Shown piece after piece: positions 1-7,226 of a stretch of 8,766 bases of DNA. The stretch comes from QQUD01 sp039029915. GTDB lineage: Bacteria; Chloroflexota; Anaerolineae; Promineifilales; Promineifilaceae. The translations under genes were made by a program, and so were the position numbers. The stretch covers positions 1 through 8,766 of the forward strand of contig JBCCFD010000347.1 of assembly GCA_039029915.1 (NCBI GenBank), read 5' to 3'. Below the pieces are notes generated by a model. It was not told the DNA's origin. It made no database searches and was given only the letters and a program-made list of their open reading frames with translations. How positions within the stretch are numbered: position 1 is the stretch's first letter; every line of letters begins with the position of its first letter.

Positions 1-145
1 GAAAAACGGCCGTATTCCCCTCAATTTGCACCGAAATTTCTGAGCGTTCCAGATCCGGTGAGATTGGCACAGAAGTGCGTTCGGCATCTATGGCATCTAA
101 TAGCTTTTGGGCTTGATAGTGGGATAAAACGATAGGGATTGGCAT
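1..145 (-). CDS. N-terminal fragment of an unidentified protein (cut by window edge)
   Basis: The first 48 codons are visible, reading MPIPIVLSHYQAQKLLDAID and onward to EGNTAVF, with no stop before the left edge. The ATG lies 3 nt after the TAA of the DUF192 gene on the same strand, so the two are almost certainly co-transcribed and possibly translationally coupled. There is only a weak GTAAAG-like ribosome site within the overlap. The fragment has a short helix (residues 8-20) followed by a TSVPISPDLE segment and a beta-like stretch. I faintly associate TSVP-S-DL with N-terminal segments of some Chloroflexota methyltransferase-like proteins, but 48 residues are too few for a call. The final TAV comes from an ACGGCCGT palindrome. 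Confidence 0.6.
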   Translation of the reverse strand, partial: MPIPIVLSHYQAQKLLDAIDAERTSVPISPDLERSEISVQIEGNTAVF

Positions 146-148
146 ACT

Positions 149-514
149 TTACATAACAAAGGTGACGAGGTCGCCAATTTCAACTTTTTCAAGAATTGAG
201 GGATGGCCTTCAATCACGTAGCGGGCAGGTTCTTTTGACGCATACGAAGGTCGCCAAGATTTAGCCACCAGTGTATCAACCACGATGCCTTTGCTGTTGA
301 CCCAGATGACGCCTAGATCATAATTAACAAAAAACATCGTAATCGAACTGTCTACCCGACTGTCTCGGGCATTGACGAGTACAAGCCCCTGATTTTCCCT
401 AACCGGCTTGGTAAAAGTAAAGCCTCGCATTCGTGAAAAGTAAGCGTCGCACCACTTTGCCTTAGGAATAAGGATTTCACCTGTTTTGTTGAGCATGATG
501 TCTCGGGTTTTCAT
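149..514 (-). CDS. DUF192 family protein
   Basis: This 121-residue protein matches the small DUF192 (PF02643) family over its whole length. Seen in sequence: a CDAYFSRMRGFTF segment (residues 22-34), a glycine-leucine-valine strand (GLVLV), an S-S-I-T-M-F-F-V core (about 56-63), the L-G-V-I-W-V strand, the G-I-V-V-D-T-L-V-A turn and an S-W-R-P...P-A-R-Y-V-I-E-G segment. Family members are small beta-rich proteins; some are exported, but this one has no signal peptide or lipobox and should be cytoplasmic. The biochemical role of the family is not established. The start at 514 lacks a good Shine-Dalgarno; Met7 (ATG at 496) is an alternative start. It lies 71 bp downstream of the HD hydrolase and 3 bp upstream of the edge gene, which suggests a three-gene transcript. 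Confidence 0.85.
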   Translation of the reverse strand: MKTRDIMLNKTGEILIPKAKWCDAYFSRMRGFTFTKPVRENQGLVLVNARDSRVDSSITMFFVNYDLGVIWVNSKGIVVDTLVAKSWRPSYASKEPARYVIEGHPSILEKVEIGDLVTFVM

Positions 515-585
515 AGCGAGAGTTTACTCGAACTGTTTCGTAATTGGTAATTGGGTTGATTAAAAGAGTTTGTCACGCTTGATTC

Positions 586-1140
586 TTAGTCATTTTGCCT
601 TCTCATGACAAGCGCAGCATACAGTTGTTGTACCTCAGGATAATGGAAGGAATACGGCCGTTGCCAAAATTCCTGTAAATGTTGGTTCCCCGTTTGTTCT
701 TCATAGACGATGGCTTGAATAAACATATCGAGTTTATCTGCATCATCGACCAAGCGTGAAACGGCCGTTTGCTTTTCATGTAGCTCCTCAAAAATTGACA
801 TAAACTCATCTGCAAACGAATTGTCCGCTACAATTTCTTGCATTGCACCTCGCTCAACGTTGGTTTTGATTCCCTCCGGCATGTAGCGCCATGCAGGGGT
901 AGGAACATCCGTTGTTAAGCCTTCCGGCAAATCGTGAAGCGCCGCCATCGCCAGCGCGCGCTCCAAATCAATCTCTGCCGAAACGACTTGTGCTAATACA
1001 AGTGTGGCAAAAACAACCCCGTAGCTATGGGCCGCCACATTCTCACTATTTGGCACACCTCTTTGAACCCAACCCGTACGTGCCGTACGTTTCAGTTGAT
1101 TTCCATGGAACAAAATCTTTAAAATAGACGTTACATTCAT
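586..1140 (-). CDS. HD-domain hydrolase, YfbR/HDDC2-like 5'-deoxynucleotidase candidate
   Basis: The 184-residue protein has the full HD-domain metal set: His38 (AAHSY), His69-Asp70 (ALHDLPE) and Asp135 (VDDADKLD). The N-terminal RTGWVQRGVPNSENVAAHS segment (21-39), with Arg27 and Glu33, is the hallmark of the YfbR/HDDC2 branch, whose characterised members are cytosolic, metal-dependent 5'-deoxynucleotidases that dephosphorylate dNMPs. The L-D-M-F-I-Q-A-x-x-Y-E helix (137-147) after the last metal ligand also fits. The usual GD after the HD helix is replaced by T-T-D-V-P-T-P, so Asp78 may take that role. The start is the first ATG, abutting the divergent spacer; no clear Shine-Dalgarno precedes it, so translation may be leaderless. 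It is probably the first gene of a minus-strand cluster. Substrate specificity is inferred from the family. Confidence 0.87.
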   Translation of the reverse strand: MNVTSILKILFHGNQLKRTARTGWVQRGVPNSENVAAHSYGVVFATLVLAQVVSAEIDLERALAMAALHDLPEGLTTDVPTPAWRYMPEGIKTNVERGAMQEIVADNSFADEFMSIFEELHEKQTAVSRLVDDADKLDMFIQAIVYEEQTGNQHLQEFWQRPYSFHYPEVQQLYAALVMRRQND

Positions 1141-1224
1141 ATGGATAGATTACAATACATGAAACTAATTGGAAAGCTCACTGTTTCAGTGGGCGAACTC
1201 GGTTTCATTTGGAGGACAAAACAG
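1141..1224. promoter_or_regulatory. Divergent control region between HD hydrolase and lipoprotein genes
   Basis: This 84-bp spacer must hold or overlap the promoters of both neighbours. On the plus strand TACAAT (1151-1156) is a plausible -10, with no convincing -35. CTCACTG-TTT-CAGTGGG (1177-1193) forms a 7-bp stem (one G-T pair) with a three-base loop in the predicted lipoprotein leader. GGAGG (1211-1215) sits 9 nt before ATG 1225 and decides that start. The plus frame is open back to an ATG at 1141, but that ATG has no ribosome site and would bury the signal peptide 28 residues inside. Confidence 0.4.
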
Positions 1225-3024
1225 ATGACGTTTAGCAAAAATTGGATGGGCAGAGTTGCCCTCCTGTTCATATTGTTGATGGTGGCCTGTGCTAACCCAA
1301 ACGCCGAACCATTACCGACCCAGGCCCCAATCAACTCAATTAAAGAAGATGAAGCGACTGATGTGACGGTCGAAGACACGAATTCTGAAACCGTTACCGA
1401 AGAACCTGCTGAGGAAGGTGTCAATACAGACGACGGCGATGCAGAGGGGGATGAAGCAGATGAAGAAGTTGATGATTCCCTGCTCGTTGCTCTACCGCGT
1501 CTTGATCAATCTCAATTAGCCGCAGGTGGCCCTGGCCTAGGCGGCGGTGGCGGCGGTGTGGTCTCAGAAACTGAGACTGTGAGTGCGGCTGACTCATTGG
1601 CACCCGTGCAAGATTTAGCAATTGATTTTATTGATGTTGATCTCTTTGAAAACACAGTTTTTTCTTTGAATACTGAGCTGCCAACAGGCCCTGGTCGAGC
1701 ACAAGTTCAACAACAGTCTGAATTTACGATTAGCTTTGAGGAAGCTCAAGTGATTGCAGCCCAGCTAGGGTTTACGGGCGCCCTGTATCAACAGCCCATT
1801 CCAGAGGGTGTTGAAGAAATAGAATTTGAACCATTTAACAATATCTTTTTTGCGTTTGATGAAAACGGCCGTTCGCTTAATATGGACGCTATCGGTGTGT
1901 ATTACAGCGATAGCTCATTTCAATATGACGCTCAACCTAATTTAGACTTTAACCAAGCTGGCCCGCTTGCTGAAGCATTCTTGCAAGAGCGTGGATTGCT
2001 TGATTTTGAATATGTTATTGAAAAAGGATGGGGCAATGAAGTTTGGTTTAAACGCGTCATTCGGGGTGCACCGTTAAACCAACCCGAAATTACGGTTGGA
2101 TTAACCAACGATGGCAATGTGCTGTTTATGAGCATGCAGCGATATGATAGCCTTGAGCGATTGGGTAATTATCCGCTCCAATCCGCTGCTGACGCATGGA
2201 CCCTGTTACAATCGGGAGTTAGCGAGAACCAGATTCCATTTAGCTACGCACCTAACTTTGATGATCTTGGTGTGGTTATTGAGCCACCATTCCCCGAAGA
2301 CCAATATCAATATTGGCAGCGAACGTATCAACCTGGTGCACAGGTGTCCATTTTTACCTGGCCAGCCACATTTGTAGCGGCCGATGGCGTGTCTGCGCCG
2401 CGTATTGAAGCTTATCCCTTTGTGCTAACAGGGAACCAAGCTGATCTAGAGGCGATTGCAGCCCAGTCCTTTACCCAGTTCCGCTTTGAGGGCATTGTGT
2501 CGGAAAACGGCCGTTTTCTTGAAGTCACCGGCTGGGAAGCCATCACGGACTATCCTGAAAACCTCTACCTGCAGGGAACAGTGATCATCGAGGACGGGCA
2601 AGCTCTGTTTGTAGCCGATGATGGGGCCACCTACCTGCTGCCAGATGCACCTGCCGATATCCCCGAAGGCGAACGATTTAACCTGTTCGCTTGGGAAGCT
2701 CGCGAAACAGACGGTCCGTTCCCAGTGATTGATTGGGAAAGTATCGATGTGTTTATTGATTATGATGAGATTGCTATCGAAGAACCCGTTATTTTAGAGG
2801 ATTCACTGATTTATGAGCCAACCGTTTATGAATCAATACAGATCAATGAAGTAAAACTCGTTTATTTCTTTGCCTATATTTTCCCCGAGTTTGATGAAGC
2901 AAACCCAAGTTACGGGCCACCAACAACGGTGATTAAGCCTGTCTGGCAATTTACCGGCGAAGCGGACAATGGTGACGAGATCGATTTCTTTGTTGATGCG
3001 GTGGCCCCTGAATTTATTCAGTAA
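1225..3024 (+). CDS. Large predicted lipoprotein with acidic and poly-glycine linker
   Basis: The 599-residue product starts MTFSKNWMGRVALLFILL and has a lipobox-like M-V-A-C with Cys22, indicating a lipid-anchored extracytoplasmic protein. The start is set by a GGAGG site 9 nt upstream. Residues about 41-84 are a low-complexity Asp/Glu-rich linker, followed by a glycine run (about 101-111), which probably spaces the folded part from the membrane. The folded part begins around residue 145. Residues about 243-325 hold a PLAEAFLQERGLLDF helix, a W-F-K-R-V-I-R-G-A-P-L strand pair and an L-G-N-Y-P-L-Q-S-A-x-D-A-W motif, which resemble the PepSY/YycI-like fold; this is an inference from pattern only. 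A beta-rich C-terminal part follows (about 400-599). No catalytic motif is visible. Two NGR tripeptides (about 216 and 430) come from AACGGCCGTT palindromes. Function is unknown. It converges on the SARP regulator with a 58-bp gap. Confidence 0.85.
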   Translation: MTFSKNWMGRVALLFILLMVACANPNAEPLPTQAPINSIKEDEATDVTVEDTNSETVTEEPAEEGVNTDDGDAEGDEADEEVDDSLLVALPRLDQSQLAAGGPGLGGGGGGVVSETETVSAADSLAPVQDLAIDFIDVDLFENTVFSLNTELPTGPGRAQVQQQSEFTISFEEAQVIAAQLGFTGALYQQPIPEGVEEIEFEPFNNIFFAFDENGRSLNMDAIGVYYSDSSFQYDAQPNLDFNQAGPLAEAFLQERGLLDFEYVIEKGWGNEVWFKRVIRGAPLNQPEITVGLTNDGNVLFMSMQRYDSLERLGNYPLQSAADAWTLLQSGVSENQIPFSYAPNFDDLGVVIEPPFPEDQYQYWQRTYQPGAQVSIFTWPATFVAADGVSAPRIEAYPFVLTGNQADLEAIAAQSFTQFRFEGIVSENGRFLEVTGWEAITDYPENLYLQGTVIIEDGQALFVADDGATYLLPDAPADIPEGERFNLFAWEARETDGPFPVIDWESIDVFIDYDEIAIEEPVILEDSLIYEPTVYESIQINEVKLVYFFAYIFPEFDEANPSYGPPTTVIKPVWQFTGEADNGDEIDFFVDAVAPEFIQ

Positions 3025-3082
3025 TGGAAGCTATTCAAGATGTCGCTGGTTTTCAGAACGAGCGTGTAACGCGGATTGATTA

Positions 3083-6000
3083 TTAAAGTATCAGCAGCGT
3101 CGATTCTTTGCTAAAGATTCGCTGAGTGTATTCACTTAGCGTGAGAGGCGATTCATCTTCTTTTTGGGCCGGAAGGTCAGCAAGAAGATGGGTCGCTCTT
3201 TCTTTTTGGGCTTGGTTGGCATGCTGGCTATTTTGTACGTAGCGAAGCCGCTGCCCAGCCTCCGCTGTATTCTGGCTAATTTGCTGTAAAACGGCCGTTC
3301 CCAAAATCCCCTCGATCATGACAGGTAAAGAGCCTAGGTTTAAAGACGTTTCTAAGCTAGATACGAGCGCACGTCGCGCTTTGTCAGGTTCATTAAGCAA
3401 GGAGAGGGCTTGCCCCTGTTTGGCTTGCGTAAAGGCAACGCCAAGCTGATCGGCAATCTCACGATATCGCTGCAGGCTTTCATCGTACTGAGAAACGGCC
3501 GTTTCAAAAGCACCGTCCCACAGCGCAACATCTCCCAAATTTTGATGGGCAAACGCAATGCCGCGACGATCTGCAAACTGTTCACTGAGTGCTAAACTTT
3601 GTTCAAAAAGATTGTGGGCTTCATGCAGCTCTCCCAAGGCCAAGGCAACCCGACCCAAATAGGTGAGCGAATGTGTCATACCCCACTGATCCCCAACCTG
3701 CTCTTTAAGCCGCTGCCCTTCCTGACATTGGGCTTTGGCTAGTTCATAATCTCCCTGCAGAGAGGCAACCTGCCCTAAAATGTTGAGGGCGATGCTGGCT
3801 TCAAACAGATTGTCGTTATCTTGGGCAATCGTCAAGGCTTCATTCAGCATTTTCTTGGCCGTTGGATAATCACCAAAGTGGCGTGATACAGCCCCAAGGT
3901 AGTTGAGCGTAAAAATGGCTTCGGATAGCGCATCATGTTGTCGAAGCTGCTCAAGGCTTGTTTCAAGCTTTTGGCGACAGGTTTCGTACTGACCTTGATG
4001 GAATAAAAACCAGCCTAACCGAGACTCAATTTTGGCAAGCGTGATCGCTTTTGATTGAGAATCAGGGAATTGGTTGACCTCTTCAACCATGGACTGAAAT
4101 AGCGTCGAGCCTGATAAAAATTGACTGTGGATATCATAAAAGTAGAACAGGCTATCAATTGACTTGTCAATCGGTTCGATTTGCTGTTTTTCGAGAGCCA
4201 GCTGAATCGCGAAGACAATATTCTCAATCTCCCCTTCAATCTCATCCAGAGCTTGATGTTGATTTTGACCTTCTAGCAGCGTGTGGCGATCGGCGAGAAA
4301 CTGCGTATAAAAATCAATATATCTATTGCGAGTTTCTTCTTGGAGCTGAGGAAGTGCTCTGAATTTTTCGGCCGTATATTGGCGCATGATAGATAGCATT
4401 TCAAAGCGCGCCTGCCCCGCTTGTTCTAGTCGGCGAATCCATGAGCTATCCATTAGTCGAACCAGCTTGGGAAGTGGGGCTTTGGCAATCAGCTTGGCTG
4501 CATCCCGGTCAAATGAGCCTCTAAAGAGCGAGATTTGACATAAAGTTTGTTGAAGCGGTTCTGAAAGAAGCTCCCAAGACCCATCAAAGGCGGCATGCAG
4601 TCCTGATTGCTGATTTTCGGCTCCAGACTCTTCGATAATATCTAGATTTTGGGAAAGATCTTCAAATATTTCTTGGCAAGATAAAAAGCGGACCCAGGCG
4701 GATGCCAATTCAATCCCTAGCGGGATGCCATCTAAAAGACGACAGGTTTGCAAAATCGCTTTTAAATCATCAGCGGTTGGTTGGAAACCGTGCAAATAAC
4801 GACGGGCGTTCTGAATGAATAGTTGAACGGCAGCGTAATGCTCAATCGAAACGGCCGTTTTTTGGCGTGGAAACTGTAGGCCCTGCAAATCAAAAACAGT
4901 CTCGTTTGCAAGGTGTAGTCGAACTCGTGATGTCACAATGATTCTGAGCTGTGGGCATTTTTGAATGAGGCTGGTGAGTAAAGAAACAGCTGATTGCGCC
5001 ATCGCTAATCGGTCAAAACTGTCTAAAATGAGTAGCATTTCGCGCGAACCAAAAAATTGGACAAGCTGAGTTTCTGGCGCTTCTGAGCCGCGTAATTTGA
5101 ATGACACGCCGTTTGCCAGGGCGGCAACTAAAAGTTTGGGGTTTTCAAGCCCGTTGAGTGGAATAAAGCGGACGCCGTGTAAAAATAACCCAGGCTGTTT
5201 GGTGACGATTTGTTCGGCAAAGTGCAGGGCTAGCCGCGTTTTGCCAATGCCACCCGGCCCCAGCAGCGTAATAAAACGGCCGTTGGGTTGGGCCACCATG
5301 CGATGCAGTTCCGCCAGATCTGATTCACGCCCCACAAAGGGGGTTGATTGGGCTGGCAAGTTGTGCAGCTTTGTAATTTGCGACGTTCGGATTTGCTCAA
5401 AAAGGTGGGTGGTTTCTACCGATGGCGGAACGCCCAGCTCATCATCTAATAGCCGAACACAAGTATCGTACTGCTGCAGTGCCGTATGCCGCTGATTGTT
5501 TTTGGCTAGGAGGAGCATCATTTGTCGATGGGCCTGTTCGTTTAGGGGGTCCGTTTCTAGCAGGCGAACCGTGTTTTCGATACCGGCGGCGTAATTTCCG
5601 TTTTGCAAATGGTATTGAATGAGCTGCTGCCAGCCAAGGATCGCCAGCCGCTGGTATCGCTCCCGCTCAATAGTGACCCACTCTTCAAAGCGACGACTTT
5701 CACGAATGTGAAACCCTTCGAGGAACGCGCCATAGTAAAGACCAACGGCCGTTTCGACCTCTGCAATTTGGTTGGCCGTAAAGTTAGACAGCTCATGTTG
5801 CTTAAGCGGTTCCAAATGGTGCAAGAAATCATCAACGTCAATCTGATAGTCACTTTCTAAGTTAAACCCGATACTGTGCCGAGAGACCACGAGGAAATCT
5901 CCTAAGTGTCGTCGTAACCCAGAGAGCAGTGAGCGTAAGTTAGCCAGCGATTGCTCTTGAGGCCTATCGTCCCATAAAAAGTCAGCCAGTACTTCTCGAG

Positions 6001-6133
6001 AAAGCGGCCGTTTTTGGCACAAAAGGTAGATGAGCATCGCCTCTGCCTTTCTTGAGGATAATCCTTTGACCGGTTTGCCATCTTTCTCTAGTGAAAAACG
6101 CCCGAGCAGTTTGATCGTTAGTTGGGTTCCCAT
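3083..6133 (-). CDS. SARP/BTAD-type transcriptional regulator with NB-ARC ATPase and TPR domains
   Basis: The domain order matches large AfsR-like SARP regulators. Residues about 5-95 are an OmpR/SARP winged helix (LLGRFSLEKDGKPV, RKAEAMLIYLL, LRSLLSGLRRHLG). Residues about 98-248 are the bacterial transcriptional activator domain (EEWVTIERERYQRL, ALQQYDTCVRLLDDELGVPP). The NB-ARC/STAND ATPase follows, with Walker A GPGGIGKTR (292-300), Walker B LLILDSF (367-373), the sensor-like RIIVTSR (397-403) and GIPLGIELASAW (469-480). Six TPR units begin at about 706, 746, 786, 826, 866 and 906, exactly 40 residues apart, each starting LG or QG and ending near a conserved Ala. The protein should bind direct-repeat operators and recruit RNA polymerase, with activity gated by ATP and a TPR-sensed signal; this is family knowledge and the ligand is unknown. 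A SARP box sits directly upstream. An AAGGGA site (6144-6149) lies 10 nt before the ATG. Confidence 0.93.
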   Translation of the reverse strand: MGTQLTIKLLGRFSLEKDGKPVKGLSSRKAEAMLIYLLCQKRPLSREVLADFLWDDRPQEQSLANLRSLLSGLRRHLGDFLVVSRHSIGFNLESDYQIDVDDFLHHLEPLKQHELSNFTANQIAEVETAVGLYYGAFLEGFHIRESRRFEEWVTIERERYQRLAILGWQQLIQYHLQNGNYAAGIENTVRLLETDPLNEQAHRQMMLLLAKNNQRHTALQQYDTCVRLLDDELGVPPSVETTHLFEQIRTSQITKLHNLPAQSTPFVGRESDLAELHRMVAQPNGRFITLLGPGGIGKTRLALHFAEQIVTKQPGLFLHGVRFIPLNGLENPKLLVAALANGVSFKLRGSEAPETQLVQFFGSREMLLILDSFDRLAMAQSAVSLLTSLIQKCPQLRIIVTSRVRLHLANETVFDLQGLQFPRQKTAVSIEHYAAVQLFIQNARRYLHGFQPTADDLKAILQTCRLLDGIPLGIELASAWVRFLSCQEIFEDLSQNLDIIEESGAENQQSGLHAAFDGSWELLSEPLQQTLCQISLFRGSFDRDAAKLIAKAPLPKLVRLMDSSWIRRLEQAGQARFEMLSIMRQYTAEKFRALPQLQEETRNRYIDFYTQFLADRHTLLEGQNQHQALDEIEGEIENIVFAIQLALEKQQIEPIDKSIDSLFYFYDIHSQFLSGSTLFQSMVEEVNQFPDSQSKAITLAKIESRLGWFLFHQGQYETCRQKLETSLEQLRQHDALSEAIFTLNYLGAVSRHFGDYPTAKKMLNEALTIAQDNDNLFEASIALNILGQVASLQGDYELAKAQCQEGQRLKEQVGDQWGMTHSLTYLGRVALALGELHEAHNLFEQSLALSEQFADRRGIAFAHQNLGDVALWDGAFETAVSQYDESLQRYREIADQLGVAFTQAKQGQALSLLNEPDKARRALVSSLETSLNLGSLPVMIEGILGTAVLQQISQNTAEAGQRLRYVQNSQHANQAQKERATHLLADLPAQKEDESPLTLSEYTQRIFSKESTLLIL

Positions 6134-6158
6134 AAAGCCATAATCCCTTACAGACTGA

Positions 6159-6190
6159 ATTATACCCTGATTGATCGTTTTCGGATCGTT
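6159..6190 (-). promoter_or_regulatory. Predicted SARP-box promoter of the SARP regulator gene
   Basis: Read on the minus strand, the order is AACGATC (6190-6184), 4-bp spacer CGAA, AACGATC (6179-6173), 8-bp spacer AATCAGGG, then a perfect TATAAT (6164-6159). Identical heptamers on an 11-bp period, with the near copy 8 bp upstream of the -10, is the arrangement known for Streptomyces SARP targets. There is no TTGACA-like -35 at the normal spacing (GATCCG instead), which suits an activator-dependent promoter. The predicted start site is about 20 nt upstream of the ATG at 6133, leaving a short leader that contains the AAGGGA ribosome site. Confidence 0.65.
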
Positions 6191-6200
6191 AAATGGGTAT

Positions 6201-6217
6201 TCTGCTATTTATGCAGA
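6201..6217. repeat. Small dyad upstream of the SARP box
   Basis: TCTGC (6201-6205) and GCAGA (6213-6217) form a perfect 5-bp inverted repeat around a 7-bp AT-only centre. It lies 10 bp beyond the far SARP heptamer, in the regulator/small-protein spacer, so it could be an operator half-site pair. It is short enough to occur by chance. Confidence 0.25.
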
Positions 6218-6270
6218 CGGAAAGAAGTCGTTTGAAACTGAGTTTGGTTAGAGGTTCCCGTTACTTTGGT

Positions 6271-6318
6271 GAACAAAAACTTTTGCGAAGCCGTTTTGGG
6301 TCGAAGAATTTTTTGTTC
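6271..6318 (+). repeat. 9-bp inverted repeat in the leader of the 71-residue protein gene
   Basis: GAACAAAAA (6271-6279) is matched perfectly by TTTTTGTTC (6310-6318), with a 30-nt loop. Pairing can extend outward (GTGAAC with GTTC-gt-CAC) across a 2-nt bulge. It ends about 50 bp before ATG 6371. It could be an mRNA structure or a protein-binding dyad. The rest of the 237-bp spacer (6134-6370) shows the SARP box and a TCTGC/GCAGA dyad, but no convincing plus-strand promoter hexamers. Confidence 0.3.
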
Positions 6319-6370
6319 GTCACATAACGAAATGGAAAGAGGGTAAACCATTGAATCGTAAGGAATAGTT

Positions 6371-6586
6371 ATGTCAAATAATAAAGAAGATTATCATGCT
6401 TACATGCTCAGGGTTTGGAGAGACTCGGAGGGTCAGGCGTGGCGAGCAACAGTTGAGAACCCACACTCGGGGGAAATGACACATTTCGCCACGATGTTTG
6501 AACTGTATCTTTTTTTAAATGGGCTGATTACAGATGTGAAGGAAAAGCCTTACTTTGGCCTTAATCGCACCAATGTGGATATTTGA
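6371..6586 (+). CDS. Small conserved-looking hypothetical protein (71 aa)
   Basis: The 71-residue protein has an AAGGA ribosome site (6360-6364) 6 nt before its ATG, which supports real translation. It is cytoplasmic, with no signal or membrane segment. Visible blocks are YHAYMLRVWRDSEGQAWRA (8-26), a proposed beta hairpin, then E-N-P-H-S-G-E, and an amphipathic helix FATMFELYLFLNGL. I recall short proteins of this W-R...W-R-A...P-x-x-G-E...F-x-x-x-x-x-L-x-x-F-L pattern from Chloroflexota, but no function is known to me. It is divergent from the SARP regulator across a 237-bp control region, so the two may be co-regulated. It ends 97 bp before the metallopeptidase gene on the same strand. Confidence 0.75.
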   Translation: MSNNKEDYHAYMLRVWRDSEGQAWRATVENPHSGEMTHFATMFELYLFLNGLITDVKEKPYFGLNRTNVDI

Positions 6587-6601
6587 TTCATTTGATGAAC
6601 G

Positions 6602-6619
6602 GCGCACCGGTGGTGGCGC
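6602..6619 (+). terminator. Possible weak hairpin terminator after the small gene
   Basis: GCGCACC (6602-6608), loop GGT and GGTGGCGC (6612-6619) can form a GC-rich 7-bp stem with one bulged G, 16 nt after the TGA of the 71-residue gene. No U-tract follows (TTCAAAAATT), so it is at best an imperfect or Rho-assisted terminator. Confidence 0.25.
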
Positions 6620-6650
6620 TTCAAAAATTGGTCAGGTGACTGAGCAGTTG

Positions 6651-6714
6651 CCAAATTGAACCCTTGTTCCTTACAATTTGGGAATGAGTGGACAAAAGCC
6701 CAATTGGCCAATTG
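6651..6714. promoter_or_regulatory. Cluster of CCAAATTG/CAATTGG palindromes at the metallopeptidase start
   Basis: CCAAATTG (6651-6658) and CAATTTGG (6674-6681) are an 8-bp perfect inverted repeat with a 15-nt loop ending 2 nt before ATG 6684. CAATTGGCCAATTG (6701-6714) is a perfect 14-bp palindrome inside codons 6-11. A further AAATTGG lies at 6625-6631. The cluster could be an operator. In mRNA, the first pair could form a hairpin masking the already weak ribosome site (GGGA directly before the ATG). Confidence 0.35.
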
Positions 6715-7214
6715 AAATCATACGAAGCAAAAAGCGTCGAAAAACGGTGAGCGCTGAATTAAAGCAGGGCACGCTCATTGTTCGTGCCCCGGCAAAAATG
6801 TCAGATACTGAGTTGGCGCCAATTATTGAGAAGCTTAAAAATCGGCTGGCCCGCCGCAAAAAGAGCGCGCCTGCTACTGATGAGGAATTAGAAAAACGAG
6901 CCCAGGTGTTGAATCAGCAGTATTTCAACGGCCGTTTACGCTGGCAGTCGATACGGTATGTGACGAATCAAAATAAGCGTTTTGGGAGCTGTACCCCCTC
7001 ACAAGGCACCATTCGCCTGAGCCATCGCTTGAAAGATATGCCGCAGTGGGTGCATGATTACGTCCTTATTCATGAATTGGCTCACTTAGAAGAGGCTAAT
7101 CATGGTCCCCGCTTTTGGAAGCTCGTCAACAGCTATCCCCTAACCGAGCGCGCCAGAGGCTACCTTATGGCGGTTGGCCTTGAGGAACTCGATGGCGAAG
7201 AACAAACCAGCTGA
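6684..7214 (+). CDS. YgjP-like zinc metallopeptidase (DUF45/PF01863)
   Basis: The 176-residue protein matches the YgjP-like metallopeptidase family. The N-terminal part has the family strand IEIIRSKKRRKTVSAEL (10-26) followed by G-T-L-I-V-R-A-P. A basic linker (NRLARRKKSAP) leads to the core: N-K-R-F-G-S-C-T (97-104), a conserved beta segment, then the zinc motif HELAH (130-134) with Glu131 as catalytic base and the third ligand His140 in EANHGPRFW. All expected catalytic residues are present, so it should be an active cytoplasmic zinc protease; substrates of the family are poorly known. Start: ATG 6684 is preferred over TTG 6678, though neither has a good ribosome site. An NGR tripeptide at 82-84 is encoded by an AACGGCCGTT palindrome. 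Thirteen bases after the stop begins an 83-bp MITE-like element. Confidence 0.9.
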   Translation: MSGQKPNWPIEIIRSKKRRKTVSAELKQGTLIVRAPAKMSDTELAPIIEKLKNRLARRKKSAPATDEELEKRAQVLNQQYFNGRLRWQSIRYVTNQNKRFGSCTPSQGTIRLSHRLKDMPQWVHDYVLIHELAHLEEANHGPRFWKLVNSYPLTERARGYLMAVGLEELDGEEQTS

Positions 7215-7226
7215 ATTTCTAATTTA

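Noticed and set aside
541..554. Tandem TAATTGG-TAATTGG between the HD hydrolase and DUF192 genes
   Set aside because: Two 7-bp units in an AT-rich spacer are weak evidence. No -10/-35 pair or known operator lines up with them.
1141..1224. In-frame 28-residue N-terminal extension of the lipoprotein from ATG 1141
   Set aside because: There is no ribosome site at 1141, while GGAGG at 1211-1215 precedes ATG 1225, which gives a normal lipoprotein signal peptide.
3025..3082. Terminator between the convergent lipoprotein and SARP genes
   Set aside because: No stable stem followed by a T-run could be found in the 58-bp gap on either strand.
5097..5495. 132-codon plus-strand open frame inside the SARP regulator gene
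   Set aside because: It is a shadow frame over the ATPase region of a clearly coding minus-strand gene, with no ribosome site and no recognisable domain.
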